This document shows, piece by piece, positions 9,612 through 21,548 of a DNA stretch of 57,661 nucleotides. How positions within the stretch are numbered: the stretch's first letter is position 1; each line of letters starts with the position of its first letter. Below the pieces are notes generated by a model that saw only the letters and a list, made by a program, of their open reading frames with translations, was not told the DNA's origin and searched no databases. The stretch covers positions 1 through 57,661 of the forward strand of contig JAKSYS010000392.1 of the NCBI GenBank assembly GCA_022925895.1, given 5' to 3'. The stretch comes from Fragilaria crotonensis. Taxonomy: Eukaryota; Bacillariophyta; Fragilariophyceae; Fragilariales; Fragilariaceae. The translations under genes and the position numbers were made by a program.

Positions 9612-11264
9612 ACAGAGTTCGTAGTGACAGTGAGAAACGGAAAGAAAAAGCAGCGTTGGTCAGGAGTACAACTGTTGGGTATACTTCAGGTACCGTCTGA
9701 TGTCGTCTGTCGATGAAATGTCTTTATACGTCTCTGCTAAGAATGTCGAAGTTCGAGGGTGGGTGGGGACTACGCCTCACCAAGTGAGGAAGTTGCCTCA
9801 ATGTCCGTAATTTGCTTAATGGTTGCGACTCGCAACATCAATATAGCCGTATCAGAGGCAGATCCAGCATGTGTCGATTGCTGCGGCCAAAGCACTCACT
9901 TGAGGGTGCTGTGTAAAAGTGCACCGTTAACTCCTGTGAGACGTCCATTATACATCATTTGCATTAGGATCCTCATGACCATTGATGGATTAGAAATCAG
10001 CTTTTGCAGAAATGGTGACTGGCATTGCTGTTGCCACTCCTCCCACGAATGATTCGACTACATCAAAATCGCCACCAAAAGGACTCCAGCGATCAAAATT
10101 GTCAATAGTCAAGCATTATTTCCCAATTACAACAGGACAGGGTCAGCTACAGCATCGTTTTGCATATCGCTTTTGACACCTTTACATGAGATACCTTCTA
10201 CGAGTTTGAGTGCAAAACAAGTAATAAAAAGAACAATCACCTTGTTGGGATCGTGTAATGTGACTGTTGCCTTGTAAGCAACATGAAATGCTGACAAGAC
10301 ATCCTTGATGCGCAAAACTGCAACCTTTCCACCAATGATCAAACCTGGCAAGAATTCTTTCACCTTTCTGCATGTGCTTATATTGCAAGCCAAGGTTGAA
10401 TGCATGTGTCATTGCTTACGATGTCGTTCAAACATCTTGAGAGACTACGCTGCAGCACTTCCTGGATGATGGCTTAGACAACAATCACTATGAACAGCAG
10501 CACTTTACACACAGGGCTTTTGCATCAATGTGATGAAATAGAAGACAACTTTCGTGTCCTCCTTCAACTTCTGTTTCGGTAAGTTGTGATTAGATCATGC
10601 TGTTTCCTGCTGATCATTTTAGTGACAAATACATTTTCGTTCACTGTCCACATTTCATGCAAAATGGTGACCATTGATTGTTACCATTTTCATGCACTAT
10701 TGTCCTGATGCCATATTCACTACTACACCAGCACAAGCTATGCAGATATCAGTAGACAACATGACTGTAGTATTAAGTCTGCTGATGACGACAAACAATA
10801 GAGCAGCTACCTATAACAATGCTATTTATTGGTGCCCTTCACATTTCATCCTTGGCATCTTTGTCCCCAATCTCATTGTCAAACAGAACATGATGATTGT
10901 TATTTACAGGTCGATTGAACGTATTGCACTTGAACAAATGCAAATGCAGACAGATCGAACGAGGGTATGCACCATAGTCGCATTATATTCGAAGCCGAAT
11001 AACGAAGCCACATAACCTCGAATCCCGAACGCGCTTCTTCGATCGCAATGCTCGATAGAGATAATGCAATGCAAAGCCGTCCTACCCGTTGTTGAATCCG
11101 AACATCATTGCTTAAATTTTTAATTTCGTTCATTAGCTTATCAAAGCACTACAGCTATCAACTTTACAATCCCCTTTCCTTTACATTCCGCTTTGCTGTA
11201 CTTTTTGTTTCAGATAAGATGGAGAGAGCTCCGTTCCGACAAAAACACAACATGCTTTGTTTGA
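9612..11264. other. Gene-free stretch
   Basis: No gene recognised. Open frames near 10127-10412 (minus) and 10674-11015 (plus) lack domains and paralogues within the window. The texture (AT-rich, many CATGCA and TTGCAT words) resembles the unassigned stretch at 34.6-35.9 kb. Confidence 0.35.
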
Positions 11265-12671
11265 TTGTTGACAACTCATCATCTTTGCAAATCCCCATTG
11301 AACAATCTGACTAATCATTTCAGGCACGATCAAGCACGCTTTTTAAGATTCACAAGCGATATGGAATCCTCAACGTCTATCCCTCGGTTACTTCGTCCGC
11401 TCAGCTCCTCAGATGGAAATCAAAACCCGAAGAGTCATTTCCATAGTCTCATAATTCCCATGCCAGCATTCTTAACAATCAGTAGTGTTACTCACACCAC
11501 CCTCATACCTCTTGCTGCAGGAAATCTTGCACTCAACGCAATGAAGGTCTTGTCAATGAATGCCGTGTTGCTGCTTCCAGCAATCATTATCCCGTCTGGA
11601 CTCGGCAAGCAAGCCTCTATCAAGCCAGAGGAAGGCAAAGGCGGTCGTGTACGATGCGTAGCTACCATACGGCATGCAATTTTCTTCAGATAACGGACGC
11701 GCAAGTTCGTCGTCTGGCAACTGAGGTTAATCTCGGGAATACAGGATTGATTGGAACCATTCCCAGTCAGATTGGACTCCTCACAAATCTGAAGGTTTTG
11801 AAGTTACTAGGCTACGATAAATTGACTGGTGGGAAAATTCCGCGTGAGGTTGAAGGCACGAAGAATTTGCTGGAGTATTTGGACGTAAATGGAAATATCT
11901 TGGCAGGAAAGATTCCGCGTGAGATTGGACGCATGAAGAATCTGCAGTATTTGGACTTGAACCAAAATGGGCGGGATTGACTGGAAAAGTTCCGGGTGAG
12001 ATTGGACGAATGACAAACTTGGCGTATTTGACCGCGTTTGAGAATTCATTGGCTGACTGGCAAATTCTGCATGAGATTGGAATCATGAAGAATCTGAGAA
12101 TTTGACCTTAGGCTTGAATAAATTGAAAGGGAACATTCCATGAGAAATTGGACGGATGAAGAATCTGCCGTATTTTTGCTCTGGTGTCAATGCATTGACT
12201 GGGTATATTCCAAGTGAGATTGGACAGATGATGAATCTGGTCATTTTGGGCTTATGCATGAATGAGTCGAATTCCAACTTTAGTTGGACACATGACAAAT
12301 TTGCAGCATGTGGACTTGGGCGGTGATACATTGTTTTGAAAATCCCAAGTGATATCGGATGGATGACAAGTATGACATCCTTGGACTTATCTGAGAATGC
12401 AATGACTGGAGCCATTCCGAATCAGCTTGGACGTGTGACAAATTTGCAGAACTTGGACTTGTTTTCAAATTCATTGATTGGCAACGTTCAGAGTGAAATT
12501 GGACTCCTCACAAAGTTGTCCTATCTGTACTTTACTTGAATGCAGTGAATGGGGAAATTCCATCATGGTCCCTCTGCTCAAATGCAATCTTTATTGACTG
12601 GATGTGAGGAGCTCAGCACATGCAATTCAGGCTGTTGCAAATCAGGTGATACAAATATTGCCTGCCCTTAA
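11265..12671 (+). pseudogene. Decayed leucine-rich-repeat protein gene
   Basis: From about 11700 the sequence encodes LRRs of the plant/diatom SDS22-RLK type, with the recurring pattern IP.EIG..KNLQYLDL (for example TGTIPSQIGLLTNLKVL, AGKIPREIGRMKNLQYLD, TGAIPNQLGRVTNLQNL). At least nine repeats can be followed, but they lie in all three frames with stops, including a TGA where an Arg codon is expected near 12141. The end still shows a Cys-rich cap (GCEELSTCNSGCCKSG) and a stop at 12669-12671. Upstream, a frame from 11265 or 11345 contains a hydrophobic stretch and may be the N-terminal part. Nonsense changes as well as shifts indicate true decay. Confidence 0.8.
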
Positions 12672-14754
12672 AGGGGTGGTTGACAACATCCAATGATGAT
12701 ATTTAATCCGGCCCATTGTTGAAACCACTGCAGTTTTCCAACAAGAGGAGTCATCTTCTGCTGCGACTGAAAAACCTCCTGGCTGTATGCATATACTCGG
12801 AGAACGAGCTAGCAATAAGCGCTGTTACTAGGGACCAAGGGTGTTCATTTAAGGTATCCTGCCTGCTCGCCTTCTGTCGCCTTTTAATTACATTACTTGC
12901 ATGTAATGTAGTCGCCGTATTTGAGCTTCAAAACGGCGCCGGGGTGGATTGCGACAGTACGAAGGAATCTCGACTATACAGCGTGAATCTCTCAGGGCCG
13001 TTCTTATCGATGCGAAGATTTCGCAACCTTCTCAAGAAAAAGTCGTTTTCCACTTTCATTTTTTTTACGTCATACCCTTCCAGAAAAAACACGGCATCGC
13101 ATTCTTATCGAGTCGCACTTTCGCAAAACTCTTCGCAAAACGTTTTAAGAGTTCTCATCCTAGCTGCCAATGTTTCTGGTGCGATCAAGAATCTCATTGC
13201 TATCTCTACTTGTCCATGAAGCATGGGTACAGTCGTCCTCCCGTAATACGGAGAACTTGAACTAATACTCCCTTTCACCTATCGAATGACGAAGTAGCTC
13301 AAAGCAACTACTACGTCTCTTGATTGTCAGAATTTCTAAATTGGATTAAATGGTCTACAGTAATACACACGACAGATTCAATTACAAGAGTTTTCATGCG
13401 GCGTCATTCTCCCCGTGAGAGTAGCTTTTCACATTCTCTTTTTGTTGCAAAGTACCTAGTATGCTGGATGATTGGGAATTCAAAGGCATGCGCTTGCAAG
13501 GATTGTTGCTGTGCACGAGAGCGTCTTATTACAAATCAAATCGTGTGCATCCTTGGCAACTCCTTTGGAGACAAACTTCAAATCCACTCGAGAAATGCGA
13601 CGGTAGGCGTCACAGACATCGACTTGTCTGTCATGGTTGCCTCAATCCGCCATCTCCGGCAGCGCCAAATAATCAGGGTTATGCATACGGTGTTGCATCG
13701 TGAAGCTGGAGTATTTTGCTGACACCTCTTGAGAATAGCAACCTTTGCTTCTCTCCTGGCGGACAAGATAGATTTGCGTCAAGTCATAGGAGCCATACAT
13801 TCTCAGAATGTTCCGCTGTCAAAAGATACGATTGCTGAGCATCAATTTCACGACGTAGTTAGGCTTGACTCTGAACTTCTGCAATTGATATAATTGCAGA
13901 AAAATAAGCATCCCACAAAAAATGAGACATCAACTGAAGGAGAAGAGAGTAGTGCGGAGTGTGGAGCGACAGGAACTGGAAGTGACAGACATTATGGAGT
14001 TCATTCTCTCGATGTATTCGAGTCCATGATTGTATGCTTGGTACACACACACGTTGTCAACAAAAACAAAATCTTCGATTCTTCGATTGTCATCATTCTT
14101 ACCACGTGTCATCACCTGCGCTCACGATGGTCACCTAAACTGATAACCTTCTCAAAATGAGAATTCGGATATGAGCAGGTTATCAGCCCCGTTTGAGAAG
14201 GTTATCAGCCTGATTGACGTTTGCAACAAAATTGGCCAAACCGTGACGTGGCATGAAAATCGACATTTTCTTGCGAAGACTGCGAAATATTCGCATCGAT
14301 AAGAACGGCTCTCAGACTAAATGCAGCACTGTGAGTCACAGTCAGAGTACAAGTACTGCTGTACTCGGAGTAGTAGTTAATGTAGAGTTCCTACACCCGT
14401 ATCAACATTACGTAAAATCTACGTGACGTTGCGAGGCACGATTTTGAGGCCTCGACAAGGCGTTCGGGCCAAAAAATTAAGGCGCGCGCCTTCCATGTAC
14501 AGGTACAAGATGCACAAGTACCAGTACCAGGACTAAAAGGAAAGGTCCAACCACGCACCTCTGTTTGGTATTAATTGCATGTAGAAGCTACGAGAAGAAA
14601 CGTGATTTTGCCGGACCTGACACGACCTGATGGCTATAACGGAAGACGGTACCTGGTACCTGGTACAACAGTACCGGTACTCCGAACTCCGAACACGTCC
14701 GGCTAAACTCACTCGAATGTTGCGAAGAGCTGATAGCCGCACGCCGCACGTCAT
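12672..14754. other. Intergenic stretch with inverted repeats
   Basis: No gene recognised. The stretch holds an imperfect 63-bp inverted repeat (12991-13053 against 14253-14315, roughly 80% match by eye) enclosing about 1.2 kb, and a 17-bp hairpin at 14140-14208. The open frames between them have no recognisable domain. It may be a decayed fold-back or TIR element. Confidence 0.45.
14140..14208. repeat. 17-bp inverted repeat / hairpin
   Basis: CTGATAACCTTCTCAAA at 14140-14156 is exactly reverse-complementary to 14192-14208, with a 35-base loop. GGTTATCAG is repeated once more inside the loop (14178-14186). Function unknown. Confidence 0.8.
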
Positions 14755-14994
14755 TTGCAGATAAGACAATAAGCCAATGCAACAGTAGACGGTACTTCTT
14801 TACTATCGCATTAACTCACTGTCTATCCGTACAGTCGCTTCGTAGTGTATCACTGACGGCCCTAGGACAGTCAACTCCTCTAAACGGTCAGTTGACGGAA
14901 AACAACACCTCTCTGATGGAAATCGCTCACTTGTTTGTATCTGATCGATTTGAATGCGTTTGTGATGGCACATCTGCAAATGCATTTTTTCGCT
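14755..14994 (+). repeat. YR element left terminal repeat A1
   Basis: 240 bp from TTGCAGATAAGACAATAAGC to CATTTTTTCGCT, recurring without visible change at 23361-23600. The match ends abruptly at both sides, setting the left end of the element at 14755. Confidence 0.93.
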
Positions 14995-16078
14995 TCAGTA
15001 ACTTACGATGTCACGACGCCAATGTGCATGGACGTCTATTAACCTATAACTTGTGAGTTCAAGTGTTCGAGACCTCGAGAGGTACAACATTTTGTGTACA
15101 TCAAGTAACATGTATTTCGCGGCGCGGCTACGATAGCGCGCACCCCCCCCCAAATTTCTTTATTGGCAATGATCGAGACCAAACAAGGTACACCATTCGA
15201 CCACCCATTACATTCCTGATCCCTGCCAAGTACGGCATATCTACCAATAACTACGGTATGAATGACGATCGAGACCTAGAAGGTACATCGAACCAAAACT
15301 TAAAGACCAAACTTCTCTGTTACACTGATCGTAAGCACGCACTTAAAACAGACAAGAATTCCTATTTTACGCAAGAAATGCAACAGTAGCGGAGTGGGCG
15401 GAGAAGCAGAGACGCATCCCCCCCCTTTCTTAAAAAACAACACCCGCTTAGTTGGTTGCTATCTTACCATCACAGCCGCCATTCTCGAAAATTCAAAAAC
15501 GAAACACACAATCGTGAACAGTCTTGTAATCGTGATTCGATTCAAGATCCAAAAAGTTATATACCAAGTAAGGATAATCGTACATACCTGTGGGAAAGAC
15601 CAAAAACATGCTCCAAAGAAATGTCTTAGAATGACCAACTACCAGTGATACACCTATGTAAATATTCGGACTGAGCATGGCGCAACCACAGTAACAATTT
15701 GTTCTTTCCTCGTCAAAATATAAAAACTCCATCCGACGACAGTAACACTTAAAGCTCATTCACATTTCCCAATAAATACCATTAATTAACGATCAGCTCT
15801 CAATCTAATCCGATTGCGCATTTGAAACACACTCCTTGTCGTCCAATAAACTTAGAGTACTCGCAATACACAGCCATGTTTCATGGTGATTTTACTTAAC
15901 AAATGTCAGTCGGGTCCAGAAACACATGGTATGCGTTAAAAAACTTATCACCCTAAACACAAAAGTTTCGAGTCACACCCACTCACCATAGTCCAACAGT
16001 ATAACCGATTTCGATCTCACAATCCGTCGAATTTGTCGATAAGCTTATCAAGAAACACCAAACCTACTTTCTACGAAG
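14995..16078 (+). promoter_or_regulatory. Long leader of the YR element with spaced motif
   Basis: About 1.1 kb separates A1 from ORF1 with no convincing gene. Three copies of TCGAGACC-N4/5-AGGTACA occur at 15067-15086, 15173-15192 and 15269-15287, about 100 bases apart. Two poly-C runs (about 15145 and 15418) are present. The region probably holds promoter, leader and possibly packaging or priming signals; this role is inferred. Confidence 0.5.
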
Positions 16079-18583
16079 ATGTCGTTGATCGTTGCTGCCC
16101 GGGACCTATCCCTTCGCGAACTCGCACTCCAAGCTGCTGCTTCTGCCAACCTTTCGAGTTTTGCAGCTGCAGGCGAACCAAACCCAGTTCATGCTGAAAA
16201 AATTGTTTCAACCTTCGCCAAGACGTGCACCCCGCTTACAAGACTTGCTATTCTCTGTGATACCAATGTGACCAAGCAGCTCGTCTTTATCCAGCCTAAC
16301 TTCAAGATGGCAACATTGTCGTGCCCTTTTCTCACTGTCGGGAGAAACAACGAAGACGTCTTCGCCGGTAGCCTTGGAGACTCCATGGACCTCCTCTGCC
16401 CAGTCACGATCAGGATGAAGGATGTCAGGGGCGACGTCATTAGCATCTGCGAATCCCGCCCAGATGTTAACAAGTACAACCTGGCTACATCGGAAACAGA
16501 CCCCTTAGAGGAGGAAGGATTGCCACCACCAGAAGGCCAAGACCCAATCCCTCCAGGACCTGATCGTATCATGATCAACCTCAACGTCGCAACTAAGGAA
16601 CCGTGCTTTGTTGCAATCCCCAAAGTCTATCCTGTCACTAGCGGAGCCGCTATTCAAACCGAACATGACATGTCGGTCATTACTACCCCTGCCCTCGAAA
16701 ACTACAGTTGTGATAGCATGGAAGCTGTTTGGTACGAATCTATGAGGTATGGCATTCGCCATATGGACAACTACTCCATTCAAGCTACCAACACCCTATT
16801 TGACTACGCGGGCGTCGAAAAACGTGAATTTATCCATGAAAATCGGAATCTCGCTTCACGTTTCACTACAATTGTGACTTTCTTGACACCAGATGAACCT
16901 TTGTATCACGTCGTTGCCCAGACAGTCCGCGCGGAAAAAGACAAGGTAACCATGGCTTACGGTACAAAAATTCTCAATCTCATGCCACCCAACCGAGTTG
17001 GTAATACACCAGCTCACAATATTGCAGGAAACCCCATCGACCTCACGACGCAAGACCCAACGGGTATCTCGACATTGCTCGAAGGGTTAGCAAAAGCAAT
17101 CTCCGAATCGTCGTCGAAGACGCTTACGGGTACAGAACGCGAAAAAGCAAGCGAGGCTGAAGATGCAAAACGATTTTATAGCATTTTGTTCGCATCTATC
17201 AAAGATACCATTGATGAAGACGGCATTCCGACCAAGTCATTTGTGAAGGCCAAGATCCACCCCCTTTTTATTCCTGTTCTCACAGCCAACAAGAATTCAA
17301 AGGCAACTAAAGCTATGCAAGAAGCAGTCGAATCAATGGCCGCAGAGTTGAGTACCCATGATGATCGTTATGCGTCAGCGAGCAATCTATTCCCGCGCAT
17401 GTTCGATCAACCGCTCACCGCAGCGTTGCGTACTGGGCAATGGGAATATCAGCATACAGTTTTGAATCCCGAAGGTATCAAAACCAATGTTGGTATCCAC
17501 CATTTTGCGCCACCAAGAACATGGAGCGCAAGCTACAAGACACGTCAAGAAGGGGAAACCAAACTTACTCAGCAAGAGCAGGTGGAAGAAGACAGGAGCC
17601 GCATTGGGGCAAAAGCCACTGATTTATACCACATGGGTTGCATGGGGACTTTGCCGGACATCAACGAAATGATTGGTAACTTTTATGCTATTATGTGCGT
17701 TATCATCGAGTTCGAACGCGATCGCCCGCCGCTCATTTGGACCGAAGTGGCAAAGTTTGCGCAAATCTTGCGTACAAACGAAGGCCGCCAATGGGCTGCC
17801 CTTCACCGCAACATGCGCGAAGTTCTCTCCAATGTCGGACAAGACATCCAATCTACTATTGCAGGGTTTGTGTCAGAAGCTCGGAAGACCAACTACAAAA
17901 CTGCCATGAAGAATGGTAACGAGATTTCTCCGTGCATATTCGACATGGCACAGCACCAAGGAACCGAACTCCGCCGTAACTTCCAAGGCACGATCCTGAC
18001 TATGACAGCAGGAACATACAAAGAGGCATCTATTATTTACAAGCTCTTCCAGCCGGAGCAACAGAATAAAGAGAACTCACGCAAGCGAGAGGCCAACACA
18101 GAATTCTCAGCCCAGAATAGTACTCCACCAGGAAACCGTAACCGACCTTTCCAGCAGTCAGCAGGAGGAGGAGGAGGTAACCGTAACACTCCACCAAACA
18201 GCCAACAACAACACACCAACCACGTCACGCCTAACAACAGCCCAACAGCTAGCGGCGGACAAGCCTTACCAGGGAAAACGGTGTTTGTCCACAGCAACCC
18301 AGCCCCGTCGAAGTTACCCCATCCTGGCGCCATCTTCCCCCATCCAAACAGGCCAAACCAATTCACAGTCCTCTGCTGCCGGAGCGCATACGACGGACGC
18401 ACATGCCCATTAGCAAACTGCGCATACTACCACTTTCCTTCTCAACTCAACCAAGTCAACCGTGACCTCAAAGACAAGCTGAAAACCTGGGTGATCGATA
18501 ACCAAGACAAGGTTAGCTGGCACCCTGACGTCGCAAATTGGGCAAACCCCCCAGGTAATGTCGCGAACAACAACAGGCCATAA
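16079..18583 (+). CDS. YR retrotransposon ORF1 (Gag-like, CCCH finger)
   Basis: An 834-residue protein occupies the Gag position, first after the leader. The N-terminal 700 residues are globular with no family I recognise. Residues about 680-765 are a low-complexity Asn/Gln/Pro/Gly linker (SAGGGGGNRNTPPNSQQQ). Near the C terminus, CCRSAYDGRTCPLANCAYYH fits C-X8-C-X4-C-X3-H, a CCCH zinc finger. CCCH fingers bind RNA, so it may replace the CCHC knuckle of retroviral Gag; that is an inference. The start ATG at 16079 follows an A-rich context and is the first in frame. The frame is unbroken. Confidence 0.88.
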   Translation: MSLIVAARDLSLRELALQAAASANLSSFAAAGEPNPVHAEKIVSTFAKTCTPLTRLAILCDTNVTKQLVFIQPNFKMATLSCPFLTVGRNNEDVFAGSLGDSMDLLCPVTIRMKDVRGDVISICESRPDVNKYNLATSETDPLEEEGLPPPEGQDPIPPGPDRIMINLNVATKEPCFVAIPKVYPVTSGAAIQTEHDMSVITTPALENYSCDSMEAVWYESMRYGIRHMDNYSIQATNTLFDYAGVEKREFIHENRNLASRFTTIVTFLTPDEPLYHVVAQTVRAEKDKVTMAYGTKILNLMPPNRVGNTPAHNIAGNPIDLTTQDPTGISTLLEGLAKAISESSSKTLTGTEREKASEAEDAKRFYSILFASIKDTIDEDGIPTKSFVKAKIHPLFIPVLTANKNSKATKAMQEAVESMAAELSTHDDRYASASNLFPRMFDQPLTAALRTGQWEYQHTVLNPEGIKTNVGIHHFAPPRTWSASYKTRQEGETKLTQQEQVEEDRSRIGAKATDLYHMGCMGTLPDINEMIGNFYAIMCVIIEFERDRPPLIWTEVAKFAQILRTNEGRQWAALHRNMREVLSNVGQDIQSTIAGFVSEARKTNYKTAMKNGNEISPCIFDMAQHQGTELRRNFQGTILTMTAGTYKEASIIYKLFQPEQQNKENSRKREANTEFSAQNSTPPGNRNRPFQQSAGGGGGNRNTPPNSQQQHTNHVTPNNSPTASGGQALPGKTVFVHSNPAPSKLPHPGAIFPHPNRPNQFTVLCCRSAYDGRTCPLANCAYYHFPSQLNQVNRDLKDKLKTWVIDNQDKVSWHPDVANWANPPGNVANNNRP

Positions 18584-18908
18584 AAAATCATTCGAAACGT
18601 CCTTACCTGACTAACGACTACCAACAAATAATCCAATAGTTGCAGCTTTCTTTCCAAACCGCCGCCTCCAAACTCCACATGCAAAACCTTCAAGGTTATT
18701 AGTAATCCCTATCACCACCGACGAAGTAGTTCAGCAAGGAGTCGATTGCACCGTACAACAACCGAACGGTACCAGCACACTACCAGCACGAACAATCGCA
18801 CCCAGTTTAGCACATTGTAGGGACAATCAACGCACTACTCCCGCAATTTGGATCCCCAAACAATGTCAGGGCAGAGATAATGAATCGACGGTGAGGACCA
18901 ACCTTGAA

Positions 18909-21548
18909 ATGTCAATCCCAGTCACATCACAATACCTCCATCAAGCGGTAAAGACAGGCGACCTGCATCCGCATGCAATTGAACTTCCCAGCGACAATTT
19001 GCACGCCGACAATTGGGGGACGGGAACCCTCACTTCCAAAAGACTTGATGCATTTGCTTCATTTGTGTTGCCGCCAAGCATCCAAAAACACTTAACCCAA
19101 CCATTTGGTAAGGATTCTCTATCTCACTCGTTCGTGTCGCAAAAATGTTTTCGTCATGTCCTACTCCCTTTGTTGAAAAGCGGTTTCTTGTCTTGTCGAG
19201 CCACAAAAAACCTTGAAAAAGCATCCCGACGAGCAAGGCAACTCCAAATGTTACGTAAGAAATATGCTCATGTGAATTTCTTGGAGCTCCAAGGGTTCCA
19301 AGAAGATTGGGACTCAACGACAACGATTCGTAGCGATTGGAAAGCCATGACATCTGCCTGTCTTCTTCACTTTGACGGAGACGTTGCATCAATGGTGCGA
19401 TGGATTGGAGGCCCTCATACGAACGCACACCTCAATCCTAGCGAGATTCTCGCAAAACTAAAGCATGTCGTGGACGACGATATCTTTATGGACGTCCAGC
19501 GCATCCTCACCTTGGGAGCGCCAGCATTGTGCCAAGCAGAGGCATCGGAAGAGAATTTCCAAGCCTTCCTGAAGTACGGTAACCATGCGTCAGTGACCAA
19601 TAACCAACATGTGTTCAAAAGCACGATAGTGAAACAGAGTCGCCGGGGCCTTACCTTGATCATGGACCCAAAGTTAATCTACTTCACATTGAACGCCCAC
19701 CTTTCACCCCAAGGTTTGGTGGATGTTCTTCACTGCCGTCGGAAACCAAGACCGTTATCCGATAGCAGTTTCCGTCCGTGGCCAGGAGCAATGGCAATTA
19801 ATGACTGGACTGACAAACGAAATGAACCCAAACTCCACTTCGCAAAATCATTTTTGAATTTTTGTATTTGGCAATGGAATTTGGCAATAACTTACCCCGA
19901 CTCGGACAGATACACGGGAGATGATGACGTACAGTGCGCATTCCCTCGCATAAAGTATAACCCGCAGCTTGTTGCGATGCACAGTTCCATTTCCAACGGG
20001 ACGTTGAGCATGAATACCGGGCTGACATTTGGAGATAACACAAGTCCATCCAACTGGGAACCCATCGCTAGGGCCCGCCAGCAACTAGCAAGCCATTTGT
20101 GGCACACACCCGACATTCTGCAAAGAGCGCAACGATTTCTCCCCGAGTTTAAATTTGCACCACCAGCAACTCTAGCCGAGAAGGAACGATTTGCTCTGGC
20201 TATCCCAGACTCTATCAACAAAGGAGTCAATGACGAAAATGGTAACCGCCGAGCACCAACATACGACCATCATGTTGATGATAACATGTATGCCGATGTT
20301 GCAGATCTCTTGCCTCGAGCCGCCGCTGCCAGTGTCATAGCCCTTTACGAGATTGTTGGGTACCCAGATGGAAGGATTCCGGATCCCATCTCATGGGAGA
20401 AGTTCGAAACCACACACACACACATCAGACGTGTCGTTGGTTGGGAAGTAAATACGCGCGACTTAACCTTCGCACTTCCGGCAGACAAACGGGCCTCGAT
20501 TGCAGCAACACTTTTAGAATGGACCGCTCGAACAAGCTGTACTATCATGGAGGCAGCTGAATTACATGGCACTCTTGCGGATGCATCCCGAGCTAATCGC
20601 AAAGGAAGGGCAATGTTTTTCGGTTTCCAGAACGCCTTTCGCCGCGCCATTCGCAGTCGTTATCATCAAGTTCGAGGGTTCTACTCACGCACCAACCGGG
20701 CAAACAAATTTTCTCAGCAGTTACCAAAGCATCTTCACCATCGACTCGACTCCCTTGTTGCTCGAGACATGGCAGCTCTACTATGGCACACAAAAACCAA
20801 ACTCCCGATATCACACCAAGTTCACCGCGAGCTCCACAGTTTGTACTTGTACATGGCAGATACTACCAGACCATGGGCAATCAGTATTGGCCATATCATC
20901 CCCCGAGATGCGCAATTCACCAGTCTAGGCGACGCATGTGGATTAGGAGGAGGAGCATTCTGTCACGAGCTATCATTTTGGTTTGACGTTGTGTGGTCGG
21001 ATCGTACCCGTCACTTGTTTGCAACAAAACAAGTCCACATCAACATCTTGGAATTCATTGTTGTTTTGTTGCAACTGGCAGCTGCCATCACTCGCACAGA
21101 ACTTGGGTCCACTTCCACAAACGGCCGCATCCCACCCTTGTCAAAACTCGTTATCAGATCTGATAACTCACCTACCTGTCATTGGGCCCATAAAGTATCC
21201 GCTAAATCGGAGCGCGGCCAATTGTTTGTAAGCATGTATGCCAACCTTATCGACCGGACAAACCTCACTATTGAATGCTCCCATATTGCCGGCAGCAATA
21301 ACCACCTTGCCGATTTCATTTCACGACCACCCCCTGATACTATCTCTCACCATACTCGCTGCCAACAGATATTTCACGAGGAGCCGAGGCTGCAGTGTTA
21401 TCACTTTTTCCGACCGCATCCCGAACTCTTATCCTGCCTGGAGTCCAGGCTGTCCACCGCACACTGGCTGGAAAGCCCGCCACTTCCAAAAGTGCTAGGA
21501 CGATTCGAAATCGTCGACTCCACTACTTCCTCTTCTGTTTTCATATGA
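18909..21548 (+). CDS. YR retrotransposon ORF2: reverse transcriptase-RNase H
   Basis: The frame is open from before 18891; the first ATG is 18909, giving 879 residues. RT motif A reads YTGDDDVQCAF (about residue 333) and the catalytic DD box is HHVDDNMYAD (about 453), an unusual HVDD in place of YxDD. RNase H of the DIRS type follows, with Asp in GDACGLGGG (about 674), Glu in INILEF (about 710), Asp in RSDNSPT (about 750) and the closing AGSNNHLADFISR (about 793). The stop TGA overlaps the likely ORF3 start as ATGA (21545-21548), which suggests coupled translation. ORF1 ends 325 bases upstream in another frame, so how ORF2 is started is unclear. Confidence 0.9.
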   Translation: MSIPVTSQYLHQAVKTGDLHPHAIELPSDNLHADNWGTGTLTSKRLDAFASFVLPPSIQKHLTQPFGKDSLSHSFVSQKCFRHVLLPLLKSGFLSCRATKNLEKASRRARQLQMLRKKYAHVNFLELQGFQEDWDSTTTIRSDWKAMTSACLLHFDGDVASMVRWIGGPHTNAHLNPSEILAKLKHVVDDDIFMDVQRILTLGAPALCQAEASEENFQAFLKYGNHASVTNNQHVFKSTIVKQSRRGLTLIMDPKLIYFTLNAHLSPQGLVDVLHCRRKPRPLSDSSFRPWPGAMAINDWTDKRNEPKLHFAKSFLNFCIWQWNLAITYPDSDRYTGDDDVQCAFPRIKYNPQLVAMHSSISNGTLSMNTGLTFGDNTSPSNWEPIARARQQLASHLWHTPDILQRAQRFLPEFKFAPPATLAEKERFALAIPDSINKGVNDENGNRRAPTYDHHVDDNMYADVADLLPRAAAASVIALYEIVGYPDGRIPDPISWEKFETTHTHIRRVVGWEVNTRDLTFALPADKRASIAATLLEWTARTSCTIMEAAELHGTLADASRANRKGRAMFFGFQNAFRRAIRSRYHQVRGFYSRTNRANKFSQQLPKHLHHRLDSLVARDMAALLWHTKTKLPISHQVHRELHSLYLYMADTTRPWAISIGHIIPRDAQFTSLGDACGLGGGAFCHELSFWFDVVWSDRTRHLFATKQVHINILEFIVVLLQLAAAITRTELGSTSTNGRIPPLSKLVIRSDNSPTCHWAHKVSAKSERGQLFVSMYANLIDRTNLTIECSHIAGSNNHLADFISRPPPDTISHHTRCQQIFHEEPRLQCYHFFRPHPELLSCLESRLSTAHWLESPPLPKVLGRFEIVDSTTSSSVFI

